Under the pieces are notes generated by a model. The model worked only from the letters and a program-made list of their open reading frames with translations, ran no database searches and had not been told where the DNA came from. DNA of 64,000 bases. It comes from Mallotus nudiflorus (Eukaryota > Streptophyta > Magnoliopsida > Malpighiales > Euphorbiaceae). Positions 44,506 through 57,876 of the stretch are shown here, one piece after another. Made by a program: the position numbers and the translations under genes. Positions within the stretch are counted from its first letter, which is position 1, and every line of letters starts with the position of its first letter. The stretch spans positions 310,001 through 374,000 of the forward strand of contig CANTUR010000641.1 of assembly GCA_947683625.1 (NCBI GenBank), written 5' to 3'.

Positions 44506-46679
44506 CCATAGACTAAAAGCCCATGTTTTTCACCTCCTTCTTCTTCAGTTTCTTCCTATGACTTGAAGAAACGCGCGTATCAAAAATTCCCAACCACAGC
44601 TAGAACCAGTAAAAGCGTTTCATAGCACACAAACACCACTTCCTCTTTAAATTAAACCTTCAATTTGCTGCAGCTACATAAAAGGAAACAAAAAAAGTTG
44701 GATTTTTTAACGACAAGACAATAAAAAAATTATACCCTTTAATTTTTTTGGTATGGTTTCACTCTCAAGCTAATTTTGCTTACCCTTCAATTCTTAACAG
44801 AATGATGTGATTAGAGTTGTTTCTATGGACCTTGTTGCTGTATTAGTTGTGGAATTTTTACATGTACATGGGTTTTTAATATAGGGGTTTAGGTTTAGAA
44901 TGTTGAAAGATTATTTGGGTTGGAGACTTTGAGTGTATACTTGTTTTCGTGATTTGGGTAACTTTTGGAGAATTTGAGGGATACCCAGTTTGTGTAATTG
45001 TGTATTTGTGACAATGGTGGGGTTTTTTCTTCTGGGTAATTCTTTTTGTGCCTTCTGTTAAGTTTCTGTTTTTTCAGGTGAATTTGGATTCCCAGCTGCA
45101 AAGTTTGTGATCAATTAAACTGAGGCAGTAAGGTGATGAGTGTCTTGTAGGAGATCATTAGTTAAGGTCACATTTTATTTTGATATAAAACAGTGAGATG
45201 GAAGTGATTTTTATTGCAGTGAACCGTTTGATATGAGTTAGTGTAGGAGTGGAGTTAATTTGCTATGAAAAGTAGGGTTTTTGTTTGAGGTTTTGGAGCA
45301 AAGAGTGTGAATCATGACTTTGTTGATAGTAATCATGGTGGCATTGCTATTTGAGGCATAGTGAATTGAATTTTCAGCTTGCTGCATGTTTGTCTGTGTA
45401 GGTTTAGTCCTTGGTTGATGGGGGTTACTTTCCATTTTTATGCCGAACATTATCTGTTGAGTCTTTTGTAATTTAGTTATCTTTGATTTAATTACACGTG
45501 TCTGTCTTTTGCATTCTTAGAGGTAATGTTGACTTATTAATTATATTTCAAGTTGAATTAATAACGTATTGGCTGTTTGTTGTCGTAGATGTGTGGATGC
45601 TTCTATTCTATGTGCATATCTCCCTCTCTTTTTTTTTTTTATGGTTACTAGCTTGATAACTTTGTAGTTTTAGGCATTTGGAACATATCTATATTTATTT
45701 AGAAACTCTGAGAAATATTTGGAATTTTCATAGCTTAGGTGAGCTGAGTGATGTAATAGAGATGCAATGTCTTTTACGTTGATTTTGTGCCACTTACTAG
45801 TGTTTTGATTGGTTTCTACTGATAGTAAATATGTGCATGTGAAGCACCGTTCCTCTGCTCTCATGATGTTAAGCTGAAGTGTCTTAACATCATGTCGGGG
45901 ATGGTTCCATAATTTCTCTGTGTTTTTAAATAAATGTCGGGGATGGTTTTCAATATGGAATGGTGTAGAGCTCTATGCACTTAGAGCGTCCATCTAAAAA
46001 ACACTCTGGGTCATGTTGCCCAAAGTTTATCAATCCCATGTCCTTTTTTATAGACCCTCATTATATTTCCATATTGTCGTGCATGGATTAGAGGACTGCT
46101 TATGGTTGACGAATGTTTGATGTGTAACGTTTGTAAATTTGTCTTAATGATATCAAATAGAGGAAAAAGGGAAAAAATACAAAGTGCACTATAAATGGTT
46201 TTTGACTAGAAGATTGTATCAATTGGGCATCGGGGAAATGGTTCTTGTTTCGCTTCCATTCTGATCTTAGAGGAACTTGATGCTGAATTATTGAATATTT
46301 CTTGTATGTATGGAAAAATGCCTAAGATGATGCGTCTAAGAATCTTTTTCCCCTGACCATAACATCTGTTGGAAGAATATGCCCAGCATAAGTGGAAACT
46401 CTGCGTAATACCTTATATATTTGTTATATGGATGAGGCTTGTTGATAGTTAATCTTATGCAAGTGCATTTGTTATCTTTACTGAAACTGCTAAACTGTGA
46501 TGGAACTTCTTCTAATTTATCACTATATGTTAACAAAGATTGTCTTTCCATTTTCCAACTATTTTGTATATTTTTTATATTCTTCCATGTGTTTTTTCTG
46601 GTGATATCTACATCCTAATACAATGATAAACTTTTTATTGTTTTGTAGCTCTGGAGTTCAAAGCATGCTACATAACTGA

Positions 46680-49600
46680 ATGGCGAACAATCCTCCATAT
46701 TCCAATATGCAGGTAACATTCCATTAAGAAAGTAACAACTCTTAACAGCCTTTTGCTGGTCTCAGGGAGTTTCAGATAGTTTCATTTGCTAGTCTTGATG
46801 GTTGAGGAATTCAGATAAAAACGTGTTCTGATTTAAATTTTTTAACATTTTCTTTCATTATGAATCTGTTGTTTTTTCTTTATTTTGTGGATTAATCGGC
46901 ATTGGATAACCATCCTTGAATTTATTCAACATTATCATGCTTCACAATTGGATGTTACCATGGAATGTAACTGATTTTCTGCATGCACCTTTGCTTTATT
47001 GAGTAATGCATCACTTTATGATATCTTTTTCTTGTATGTCAGTCTATCTTGCTAATGAAGGGAAAGTTAATTGGAGTAATTTTTTTACTTATCATAGATG
47101 AAAGTACAGACATAAGGAAGACAAACATGGTAATAATAGTTGCTAAGTTGCATGTCTTGATGCACATTTGGGGAGCTGTTGCCTCATCAGTCTCAAAATG
47201 TATACTGTACTGAGTCTAGATCTGGTCAACTTTATGTTCTCTTTCCTCTGGTTTACTTATTTGAGAGTTATTATCTTCAGTGATGTTGATTTTCAAATCA
47301 TTATTACTTCACCCAAGTCATTTTTCTTTGCTGCAATACTCGCTAGACTTTTTTTTTAATGTTTTTAAAGAATTGTACACAATGGCAGGAGAGAGGAATT
47401 CTTTCCCAAAACACTATGAGGCTCATAATGACTAAGAATTGGCATTTTTTTAAGTATATTTATTCATACTAATATGAGGAGATTTGATTTGTTCATTGCA
47501 TAGAGATGACTGTCAATACTTTGCGACTATGATGCATGGAAACTTCAATTAGTAGGTGTTTTCTCATATCCGTGTCCCCATTTTTCGGTGTCCATGCTAC
47601 CTATATACTTTAGTTTACAACACAAACACTTCAATTAAGAGCCGTTTCCCGGTATCCGTTTCCCTATTTTTTGTATCCTCGTGTTTGTATCCGTGCTACC
47701 TAGATTTGCATGTATTTTAGCAATAGTGCCACTATGAGTTTTCCTAAATGTGGCTCTTTTTAGAGGTCTTCTTTTAGGTGTCAATGAATTGTGTGTCACA
47801 TGATAAATGCAGAATTATTGAGTTATCATATTTTTGTCGCTATTCGTCTACAAGGAAAAAATGTAGAAATCTTGCATGGATCAATTAGTTTAATTTTGAC
47901 TCACATAATTAAAAATTGATAATGGTATATACGCACAATATTCTTTATTAAGTAAAAAAATTAATTAAAGTTATTCTTTATTAAGTAAAAATATTCATTA
48001 AGGTTAACGTTATTTTCTATATACTTTATTTGGCAAAAGTTTACTGTTACATTTCAGCATCTGAGATTTGTAGTATCAGTCATTTGCCTTGAGTGCACTA
48101 GACAACAAAATCTCTCTGTTCATTTTTTGGTTTTAGACTAGTTATGCCAGCTATGACTTTTTTCTCATGCTAATTGTGTTTTTTGTATTTACTTTTTATG
48201 CAATAGCCTCTTCAGCCTCCTCTGGTCGGCTCCATGGATCCTCCCCGAAATTTTATTCCACCCATGCCCATACCAGTAATATTTCTCATCAATCAACACT
48301 TTTATGGCATTTCCTCCAATTGCTTAAATTAGATCCAGTGAAACTTTTTTCGATCGATTATTGCTGCAGTTCCGGCCAGTTGTTCCAGCTCAGCAGTCAC
48401 AGCAGTTCATTCCTGTGGCTCCTCCACTTTTCCAGCCTGTTGGGCGAGGTGTCCCCATGATGAATGCTGGATTGCCTCCTCAGCCACCGCAGTCCCAATT
48501 TCCACAGTCAATGCAGCAATTACCAGCAAGGCCTGGACAGCCGGGCCAGGGTCCACCACCATCACAGGTCATTTCAATGCCAAATGCTCAGCCCAACAGG
48601 CATATTACACCTGGATCATCACTGCCTGTGCCTAGTGTTCCAACACCAATTAACTATGCACCAGGTTTAGGTGGTCCTGGAGCACCACTCTCTTCTTCAT
48701 ATACAGTAAGGCAATCAGGCTGTTTCTCGTAGCTGATTCTTCGGTTTAGTTAAGATCTCTTGTATTAACTCAATATCTATGCTTGTCAGTTTGTGCCATC
48801 ATCTTACGGGCAAACCCCAGTAGCTTTTAATACTGCAACTCACTATCAGCCAATATCTCAAATGCATGCACCAAGTATTCCAGCTGGAGGACAGGCTGGG
48901 TCATCATCTGCAAATCAGATCACTGCTCCTGTTACACCTGTGCAGCTCAATGTCGAACAATCATCAGTTGCCACCGCTACTGTTCTGGTTAGAAAGAGAT
49001 CTCTCTTGTGCTTTCCCATTGATGCTATTGTTTAACCTTTTTTTTTCCTCTTTCATTTTATCAATAGTTGTTGATTTTGTATTTCTTCATACTGTTGGCC
49101 ATCTATAAATTCATAGGCAACAGATGTCCATCCCACTAAGTCCACTGAAGAGACTACAACTGATTGGAAAGAACATGTAGGTGCTAATGGAAGGAGGTAT
49201 GTAGTTAGGTGCTGGCTGTTTAAGGTGTTTGTTATAATTTCTAATTTTTTACTTTGGAGTACTTTTTAATGGATAAACTAAATGTGTATGAACTGGCATT
49301 TGGAGTTTATACCTTATCAATGTGTTTTTAGCTACATCTTTTTTTTTTCCCCCTCTGAATGTATTACTCTTGCATGATGTTCAGGTATTATTATAATAAG
49401 AAGACGAGACAATCTAGTTGGGAGAAGCCTTTTGAGTTGATGACACCAATTGAGGTGAGATCATGTTAATATTATTGTGCATCCTCTTTACTTCTTCATA
49501 ATTTGTGGGTAATGTCTTAACTTTTTGGCATTGTATGATTGTGTCTCTTTCACTCTGCCTTTTGTGTACAATTTATTCAAGCTTTCTTGTTATTTGGATT

Positions 49601-52600
49601 TCTCCTTCCTGTCTGTTGTTCCATGGCCAGATTTAGATAAGTCTAGTGAGTAAAACCTGCCACACCATGTCATATTTAAGGTCCAGATTTTCCTCAAGCA
49701 ACCAACGTTTTCTTTTGAAATTCCATGTTTTGTTGAGGTGGTCATGTAAAATTGGTTGATTGAAATGTCAAATGTTTTCTTTTCCATTTTCTTAAGATAT
49801 AAATAGAAGCTCTGTTATCATTTCCGGAATTAAAAGCTTAAATTGGAGGGGCCAAGATGGAAGTAAATTGAGTATATCACTGAAAATTAGTAGAAAATAA
49901 AAAGACAAGGGGCGGCGCAGGGGGCTGAACATAGTTCCACCCTTGTATGTCAATTATAAGACAACTATATATGGAGTGTTTTCAATGTTCTTATCCTTAC
50001 TCTGTCGGTATGTCTTAGTATTTGAAGGAGAAACCATTGTGCTTCTTCTTGTTTTATTGCCATATTCTCTTGTTAAACCATTTTACAAGAGACTAGCTAT
50101 GTCTTTTGAAAATCCTTTGATGCCCTTTTTTCTGGTTTGGATCATAATCTTTTATTGCAACAGATAACTCTTTTGTTTGAATTCCTTCCCTTTGACTACT
50201 AGAAAGCCCATTCACTCATTTAGGTTATACTCTGGGGATAACTTCCTTTTTTGGTTTGTTCTTCTTTTTTCTTTTTCACTAAAATTTATGTTTATGTGTG
50301 CATCTTGTGTCTCGGTACATAGTGCTGAAATGTGTTCGGAATGTGGCTATCACTGAATTGTGTAGTCTTGTAGGACTTTTGTAGAAAGAAAATTTGTCTT
50401 TTTTTTTTTGTATAGGTTTGTATAAGCCTATCTTTATTAAAATGTTCTAAAGTTTAGAGATGCTTGTGATTTATTTAGATGTTTTTTACTGTCCCATGTT
50501 TTCTCCATAAATTCTTCTTCAATTATCATTTATGTGCCCAAGGACTCCCATGTGGTAAGTATTTCTGAGGTACTATAAATGTGTTCTGCTGATATTTGTT
50601 ATCGTAGGTGTTGTGTTATGTGGACTCCTAAAATTCTTTATTGAATTCTTGTTATATCAAAATATATATTGCGTGACTTCCATAGCTTGAAAGGTGCTTA
50701 CAGGTACATGCTGTGCTACACTATTGAGAGGTAGGATATGCTGTGGGTCTTTGCTGCTTGCACTACCTACTTTGTAGCTTGAATGTTAGTAATTTCTGTC
50801 ATTTGTGTTATTCATTGATTGTTATGTTTTTTATTGCATGAATTTTTGCATTAATTCTGCATTGGACATCAACTAACTATTTCTTGTCATCTTTGACCGT
50901 TAAACTGAGCATCCTGATTAGGTCTCTAGGTTTGTAGCAATTCCTGTATTCTGTTTCAATTTAAATTTAGGATGCTTACCATGGCTAAAAGTCGCAGCTT
51001 ATTAGTCTTAGAAGCTAGAATACAGAACTATTGCTCATGTTTCTGCAGTGAGAGTAAATACTATATTTAGAGTTTTTGTTTTTTGTTTTTCTTTTCTTTT
51101 TTTTTTTATAATATTTTTTAAGTTAGATTGCTTACACATTAATAATTTATGTGATGAATTGTGTTTTTTATCGAAAGTCCATGATACGTAGAACCTGTTT
51201 GGTACTGGTTCGAGTAGGAAAATACAAGTTTTTTATGAATGCAGTTTTCTCGCTGTTTTGTCAAATCAAAACTCAGGTTTTGAAGAAGCATAAAAGCTGA
51301 AGTAAAATTGAAAAAACAAAAAATCAATCCCTGTGTTGGAAAAGCTATGTCAAATTGAGCCTAGGTCTATGGTTGAAAAAATTTCAGGCTTCACCTTTTC
51401 CATTTCTTTTGCTTTTGGAACTGGTAGTTTGTTTACATTCTGTAAGTCCTAATATGTATATTAACCCAGTTAAATGATTTAGATTAGTTACAAATTTTAA
51501 TGCATCAATGTCATGTTTTAGCAGCAGACATTCTTGGCTATTGTGAAATTAGTAGTATTTTGACATTTTGATCTTCTATTTTTTTTGTTTATTCATTCTG
51601 ACTAACTTATCTCCTGGAATAAAATCTTTGCTAGAATGTTTATTATTTTTCAAAAATTATCATATGCCTTTTGGAATTTCTCTATTAATACACATATTCT
51701 TTTAACATGACAGAGAGCGGATGCATCAACTGACTGGAAAGAATATACAAGTCCTGAGGGAAGAACGTGGGTGTTTCAATAGAGCAATTTATTCATATCC
51801 TATGACTTCTTAAGGCCTTTTTTTTTTTTTTTTTGAAAAATCTTCAATTTTTATTTGTGATGTTATAGTCTTTTTATTGGTCTCCTGTAGGTATTACTAC
51901 AATAAGGTTACCAAGCAGTCAAAATGGGAAATCCCTGAACAATTGCAGGTTTCTGTTGATACATGTGTTTATTGGTTGTTTATGTTTTATTAGTTCTGTG
52001 GATTTCTTACTTTCATTTGTTGTTGTTTTAAAACATGTGCTTCTAGTTGGCCCGCAAACGATTTCAAAATGCATCTATGACGGAAACACAGACTGAAACC
52101 TCGGAAAATTCTCACGTTCAAGCTTCTGTTCCTCCATCTGTGGTGAAATCACCATCTGTAACAGATGCTTCATCTTTTACAGCTCAGAAGACACCTTCAA
52201 GCCCAGTTCCAGTCACCCCTATTGCTGCTGCTGGTAGTTTGCAATCTCCACCAGCTTCTGAATCATCAGTCATTCCTGTTATGGTGCCTTCTGTAACTAG
52301 CAATGCAAATGAAGTTCAGACAGCTGAGAATATTGTTGCCAGAGTTTCTGGAAATTCCGAAGTAACCTCCACAGGAGTTGACACCTCAGCTGCATTAATG
52401 TATAGTTTTCTCAATTTTTATTCTTTTGTTATTATTACATTATTTGATATATTAAGTGAATTAGTGTGTGGCTTATGGTGTTTATTGTCTAATATTATTA
52501 GGAACACCTCCAGCAACTTTTCAAGGCAAGAGAATCCTAGTTCTGAAATAAAAGTCACCACAGATGGTAAAGAGGTAACCATTATAGCCCAGCATAGTGG

Positions 52601-55600
52601 TAAAGATTTTTTTATTTTCTTTTCTTGTGATTTGATACAGCCAATGCTTCACAGGAAGCTGCAAAAGATGTAGCAGCGAGTGAAAAAGTCAACAATATAC
52701 CATTAGAAGAAAAAACAGTTAGTCAGGAGCCTGGAACATATGCAGATAAGCTGGTATGTTATAAAACTGCCCACTTTCTGTAATCTCTTGTTGTGGCTGT
52801 TTTTTTGGCCTATTAGCATCTCGGTTTAACCATGTGCTTCCCTACCATAGGAGGCTAAGAACGCATTTAAAGCACTTTTGGAGTCTGCAAATGTTGGGTC
52901 TGACTGGACCTGGGACCAGGTAGTTCTACTTTATCAGTGTGATTCTCTGTACTTCCAAGTTTAAGTGTACCTTACTTCTCTGCTGATTATGTCAGGCCTT
53001 GAGACTGATAATTAACGATAGAAGATATGGTGCATTGAGAACACTTGGGGAGCGGAAGCAAGCATTTAATGAGGTAATTTTGCATTTGTCGTTTGTTTAA
53101 TTTTATTGTCGTTCAATGTGTTGGTTGTTTCAGGTTGGGGACAGTTATTTGTTTGGCCTTTTCTGAAACCATTACCTGGTTGTTTATCATCATTACTATT
53201 AACATGAAATTGATCTGGATGTTAATTTTGTGTTCCAGTACTTGGGCCAAAAGAAAAAACAGGAAGCTGAAGAAAGGCGGACCAAGCATAAAAAAGCAAG
53301 GGAAGAATTCAAGAATATGCTAGAAGTGAGTTGTTTGGAATTTTATATCCATTTGATGTGCATATATATAAAATAGTACATTTCTTTTTAACTTGAGTTC
53401 TTTACAGGAGTCTAAAGAACTGACATCAACCATACGATGGAGGTTTGTATTTTCTGATGCCATTATAAATTTTTTAGGTTACTGTTGCTTATATTCTCAG
53501 TAAGTTCTATCTGCTATTTGAATTCCCACTTTATATTTCAGCAAAGCAGTGATAATTTTTGAAAATGATGAGCGTTTTAAAGCTGTTGAACGAGATAGAG
53601 ACCGTAGAGATCTATTTGATGCTTTCTTGCAGGAACTTGGAGAAAAGGTAAAGATATAACACTCTTGTTTTTCCAGAATTTGTTTAGCACAAGCATTGTT
53701 TTTTTATATTACTATTGTCTACATCATTGGTGTCTTGAATATTCTATGGCCTTGCTTGTTTTACATGACATCTTTGTATCTTACCTTCAAAATAAGATAT
53801 GCAGCTGGTCCTATTACCGTAGAGGTTGTAGGTGCCCTCATTTGTTTAGGACCTTCAGGTAGTGTTTGGAGTTCAAAATTTGTTATGAAATTCGTAGCGT
53901 GCTTGTTTACATTTGTCATGTGTTCCACATTCAAAGTTTACCACAGTTGCGTGTTCTTATCGGCATACAAGATTTTTTACTATATTCCTGAATTGTAGAT
54001 TCCTATGAAGTGGAGACTTAATGAACATTGGGAGAATGGAGGCTAAAATTAGTATATTTATTCTTGGAGTTTGTTCAGTGTCCAAAATTGATAAATTATG
54101 CTGGTCAGAACCTAATATGGATTTCAGTACACTGCTCTTTTGAGGTTATGGTTTGAATCGGTTTGCAAGCTGTAGCTTGAAGATGAAGTATTTTAACTAT
54201 TTATGCTTTGAGATTTCTTTAATTGAATATGTGGTTAGGAACGAGCAAAGGCACAGGAAGAGCGCAAGCGGAATATTGCGGAATATAGACAATTTCTGGA
54301 ATCTTGTGACTTCATTAAGGTATCTTTTTTGAGGGTGTGATTCATTTTTGTGGCTTTATGTTCTTCTGTGTGACTTTCAGTCATCTGTGATTCCCTCCAG
54401 GCAAGCACCCAGTGGCGAAAAGTTCAAGATTGGTTGGAGGCGGATGAAAGGTGTTCTCGTCTTGAAAAAATTGATCGCTTGGAAATTTTCCAGGTATTTT
54501 TTTTTTCATTATGCTGGATAAGTTTCTGCATGTGTTTTGAGCTAATTTCTAAATGATCTTTCAGGATTATTTACGTGACTTGGACAAGGAAGAGGAGGAG
54601 CAAAGGAAGATCCAGAAGGTCTCCACAGTGTCTTACATTCTTTTGTAGCTATTGATTTTTGCTGCCTACAGATTATGCTCTTATCTCAATTTTTTTTTTG
54701 TCAAAACAGGAAGAACAGAGAAAGGCAGAGCGTAGAAATCGTGATGAATTCCGCAAGCTACTAGAAGAACATGTTGCCTCAGGCATTGTGACAGCTAAAA
54801 CTCACTGGCGTGATTATTACCTGAAGGTTAGAGAACTCCACCTTATTTTTCTTTTTGTTGTAGGATCAATGTTGTCCAAATATATAGTTCTAAGTCTTCT
54901 GACTGGATTTTTTTTCCTTGTGCTGTTATTTTAAATTTTATTCACCATTCAGGTTAAAGATTTACCTGCACATGTGGCAGTTGCATCAAACACCTCAGGT
55001 TCAACTCCAAAAGACTTGTTTGAAGATGTTTTGGAGGAGCTAGAGAAACAGGTATTTTAAACTGTGTAGTTTTGGATTCTTTTGTGGGCTTTCTTCAAGT
55101 CTCTATGTTGGTATTTATGCAGTAGCCTTTTGCCAACTTTGATTTACAGTATCATGAGGACAAGGCTCGAGTAAAGGATGCTGTAAAATTAAAGAAGGTA
55201 TGATTCTTAAATGTTCTATTTTTCTTTTACCTATTCCATTCTCTTAGATATCTGATATGCTGGTAAGTTTTTAGGTTGCTATGGCTTCAACATGGACACT
55301 TGATGATTTTAAGGCTGCTATTATGGAGGACATCAGCACGCCACCTATATCAGATGTGAACCTAAAGGTATTCTTTTTTTTTTTTTTTTTGTATAGTGTA
55401 ATTGATTTCTTTCGTTTTTATGTTGATCTTCTTTCTTTGGCTTCATGAAGTGGATCATTGCTTTTATTGCTATAATGCATGTTGCACCAGCACTTTACTG
55501 GCTTGTTACCTATATATTGTTAGATTTCTTAGCTTCTACTTAAATATTACAAAAGAAAGGGAAAAGGGGGAAAAGATTAAAATTAGAAGGAAGAGAGCGA

Positions 55601-56190
55601 AGGAAAGAAAAATGAAGGGGGGAGGGGCTAATATCTGGGGGTTGGGACGTCAAATTCATGTGCGTCAAATGCATCCTACAAGAAGGCTATTTGCTAGTAT
55701 GCTTTTTTTTTCCCCCTTTCATTTTAGCTGTTGTACTATAATGTTCTGATGTTATGTTTTACATCCTTGTAGTTGGTGTTTGATGAATTGCTGGAAAGAG
55801 CTAAAGAGAAGGAGGAGAAAGAAGCAAAGAAGCGCAAACGTCTTGCAGAGGACTTTCGTAATTTGTTGCATTCTATCAAGGTGTATTTTCTGTTCAAAAG
55901 ACTTGATTTGGCTTATTTTGGACAATTAGGAATCTTGAGATGCATTATTTCTAACCATCCATCTAATTGTTGCTTATTTTACAGGATATAACGGCATCTT
56001 CAAAGTGGGAGGACTGTAAAGAACTTTTCGAATGTAGCCGAGAGTTCAGGTATTGATCATTAAGTTTGCAATAATGGTGTGGTTTTCATAAGGATGTCTT
56101 CTTGTAAATAGTTTTCTCTTGGGTTGACTGGAAATTGATTATGATAGGAAAGTGTGCTGATGTTTCCCAGATCTATGATATTTCTTTTGG

Positions 56191-56234
<44 letters not shown>

Positions 56235-57876
56235 GAAGAATGAATGCATTTTGGAGAATAAGTTATTCTTCAAAACTATTACTGCCAAAATAAGCAGCGA
56301 AACCTAAGAATTACATCTGAAAGCCTCCAAGACAGAAGGATGCTAGAATGCGAAGAAAACCATTTTGTTAACATCAAATTAGAAGACAGAATCTTGTCCT
56401 TGAACAGAAAAGAAAATGTGCACATTCTTCTTCATCTTAGTACTTACCCAAAAAACAAAAATAAAAGAACTTAGCCTTCTTCCAGATCTTCTCCATTGTA
56501 AAGCAAAAAATTAAAGTCTCCAAAGTATCTGGACATGCATTATTCCCAAAAGTCTATCCTGGATTGATCAAGCCATCTCTCAAATAAAAATGGATAAGAA
56601 CGAGCCTCACTGTTCATAAAACAGATAACTATATAAGGATGCAGTTTTTAGTAGTCCTCTCTTTCTAAGAATGAGTGTTGGTTTTCAATGAGGTCCAAAC
56701 ATATACCGTTACCTTAAACATCATCTTAGCTTTTCAAATTTATCATCTATGTATTTCAAATCCTAGTAGAATTCACATTGGTATTGTGTGGTCACTGCAA
56801 TTATTTATTGATTTGCATTTTAAGTCATAGTATAGTATATTGATCTTGACGGTTGGATGCTATATTTTATGATCTGGTCTGTTATTATTGCTATTATTAT
56901 TGTTGCCGATGCTGCTGCCGCCGCCGCTGTTGTTATTATTGTTGTTAATTAGGGTGAGGGAGAGTAGAATATATAAGTTTTTATGAAATTGCTATCTTGC
57001 ACTTGTGTTGTTTGGTCTTGCTTGAATATAACTTTGTTTGATGCCATCTTGCAGTTCTATTACTGAAGAGACAATCTGCGAGGATGTATTTGAGGAATAT
57101 ATAGCTCAACTGAAAGAACATGCAAAGGAGAATGAGAAGAAACGTAAGGAGGAAAAGGTATTTTATTGGTTCCACATGTTTCTTCCAGAACTAACGAGTA
57201 CATTTACCTACCACTAATATGTTTATTACAACAATTTGATAATGTAAAAATTGCTCAATGTGATTCATGCACAGAGTTCTGACACGTGCAATAGTAAACT
57301 TAGGCAGTGAGGCTACAAGTTTATGGTTTGTATGTTCTACAGGCAAAAAAGGAAAAAGACAGAGAGGAAAGAGACAAGCGAAAGGGTAAGCATAGAAGGG
57401 ACAAAGAGAGAGGACATGAAAGGGAAAAGGAGCACAGAAAGAAGGAAGAAGCAGATGCTGAAAATGCTGATATGACAGATGATCATTTTGATAATGATAG
57501 CAAAAGATCAGCTGACAATAACAAGAAACAAAGGAAGAGGCATCATGATGGTCTGGATGATCCAAATGAGAGTGAGAAAGATAGGTCTAAGAGTTCCCAT
57601 AGACATAGTGGTGACCATAAAAAATCAAAACGGGTATGCTGAGATTTATTTTTCTTGTCATGTCATGGTTGACTGTTTCATGAAGATTGGTCTGTCTATT
57701 TTTCTCAAAGCACTAAGCTAATGTTATAATTGATGCAGCATGCCTCCCCTCCTGGTTCAGATGGTGAAACCAAGCATAAGAGACATAAGAGAGATCATCG
57801 TAATGGTTCTCGCAGAAATGGTGATCATGAGGAGCTTGAAGATGGGGAATTTGGTGAGGATGGGGAAACTCGGTAA
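46680..57876 (+). CDS. PRP40A: Pre-mRNA-processing protein 40A (WW-FF splicing factor)
   Basis: 28 coding exons: 46680-46712, 48207-48275, 48370-48705, 48790-48987, 49117-49196, 49385-49454, 51714-51766, 51891-51948, 52047-52399, 52502-52599, 52641-52753, 52851-52919, 52996-53073, 53239-53325, 53408-53442, 53542-53647, 54239-54319, 54401-54493, 54565-54618, 54710-54826, 54953-55051, 55150-55197, 55275-55367, 55773-55880, 55985-56049, 57055-57157, 57343-57633, 57739-57876. They join in frame to 1041 residues, or 1030 with a donor after 52566. Domains: Pro/Gln-rich N terminus (1-212); WW1 (TDWKEHVGANGRRYYYNKKT, about 226-255); WW2 (about 266-297); Ser/Thr/Pro linker; six FF domains (about 488-899, first EAKNAFKALLESANVGSDWT); and a Lys/Arg/Glu/Asp-rich tail. 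Family role: nuclear, U1 snRNP-associated factor in early spliceosome assembly that binds the RNA polymerase II C-terminal domain through WW/FF domains. A leader intron precedes the start ATG. Confidence 0.95.
55617..55646 (+). other. PRP40A: Putative G-quadruplex in PRP40A intron 23
   Basis: G6-A-G4-(9 nt)-G5-TT-G3 on the sense strand, inside a purine-rich stretch (55550-55650) of the intron 55368-55772. The four G-runs with loops of 1, 9 and 2 nt fit a loose quadruplex rule. It would also be present in the pre-mRNA. Confidence 0.55.
56193..56231. repeat. (AT)n microsatellite in PRP40A intron 25
   Basis: About 19 AT units in the 1005-bp intron between 56049 and 57055. Confidence 0.95.
56880..56950. 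repeat. Compound trinucleotide repeat in PRP40A intron 25
   Basis: (ATT)n and (GTT)n runs flank a GCTGCTGCCGCCGCCGCTG core, a mixed trinucleotide repeat and the most GC-rich spot in this intron. Confidence 0.8.

Noticed and set aside
48167..48670. Plus-strand ORFs in other frames over PRP40A exons 2 and 3
   Set aside because: They cross splice junctions and are alternative frames of the Pro/Gln-rich coding exons.
55402..55749. 115-codon open frame inside PRP40A
   Set aside because: It lies entirely in the intron 55368-55772, has no family resemblance and shows a low-complexity Lys/Arg-rich composition that follows from the polypurine patch.
56235..56640. Possible LINE fragment in PRP40A intron 25
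   Set aside because: The sequence looks more complex than the surrounding intron, but no RT or endonuclease block can be read on either strand and there is no poly-A tail.
57191..57565. 124-codon minus-strand ORF (His/Cys/Phe-rich)
   Set aside because: Antisense shadow of the Lys/Glu-rich PRP40A exon 57343-57633; its composition is explained by that codon usage.
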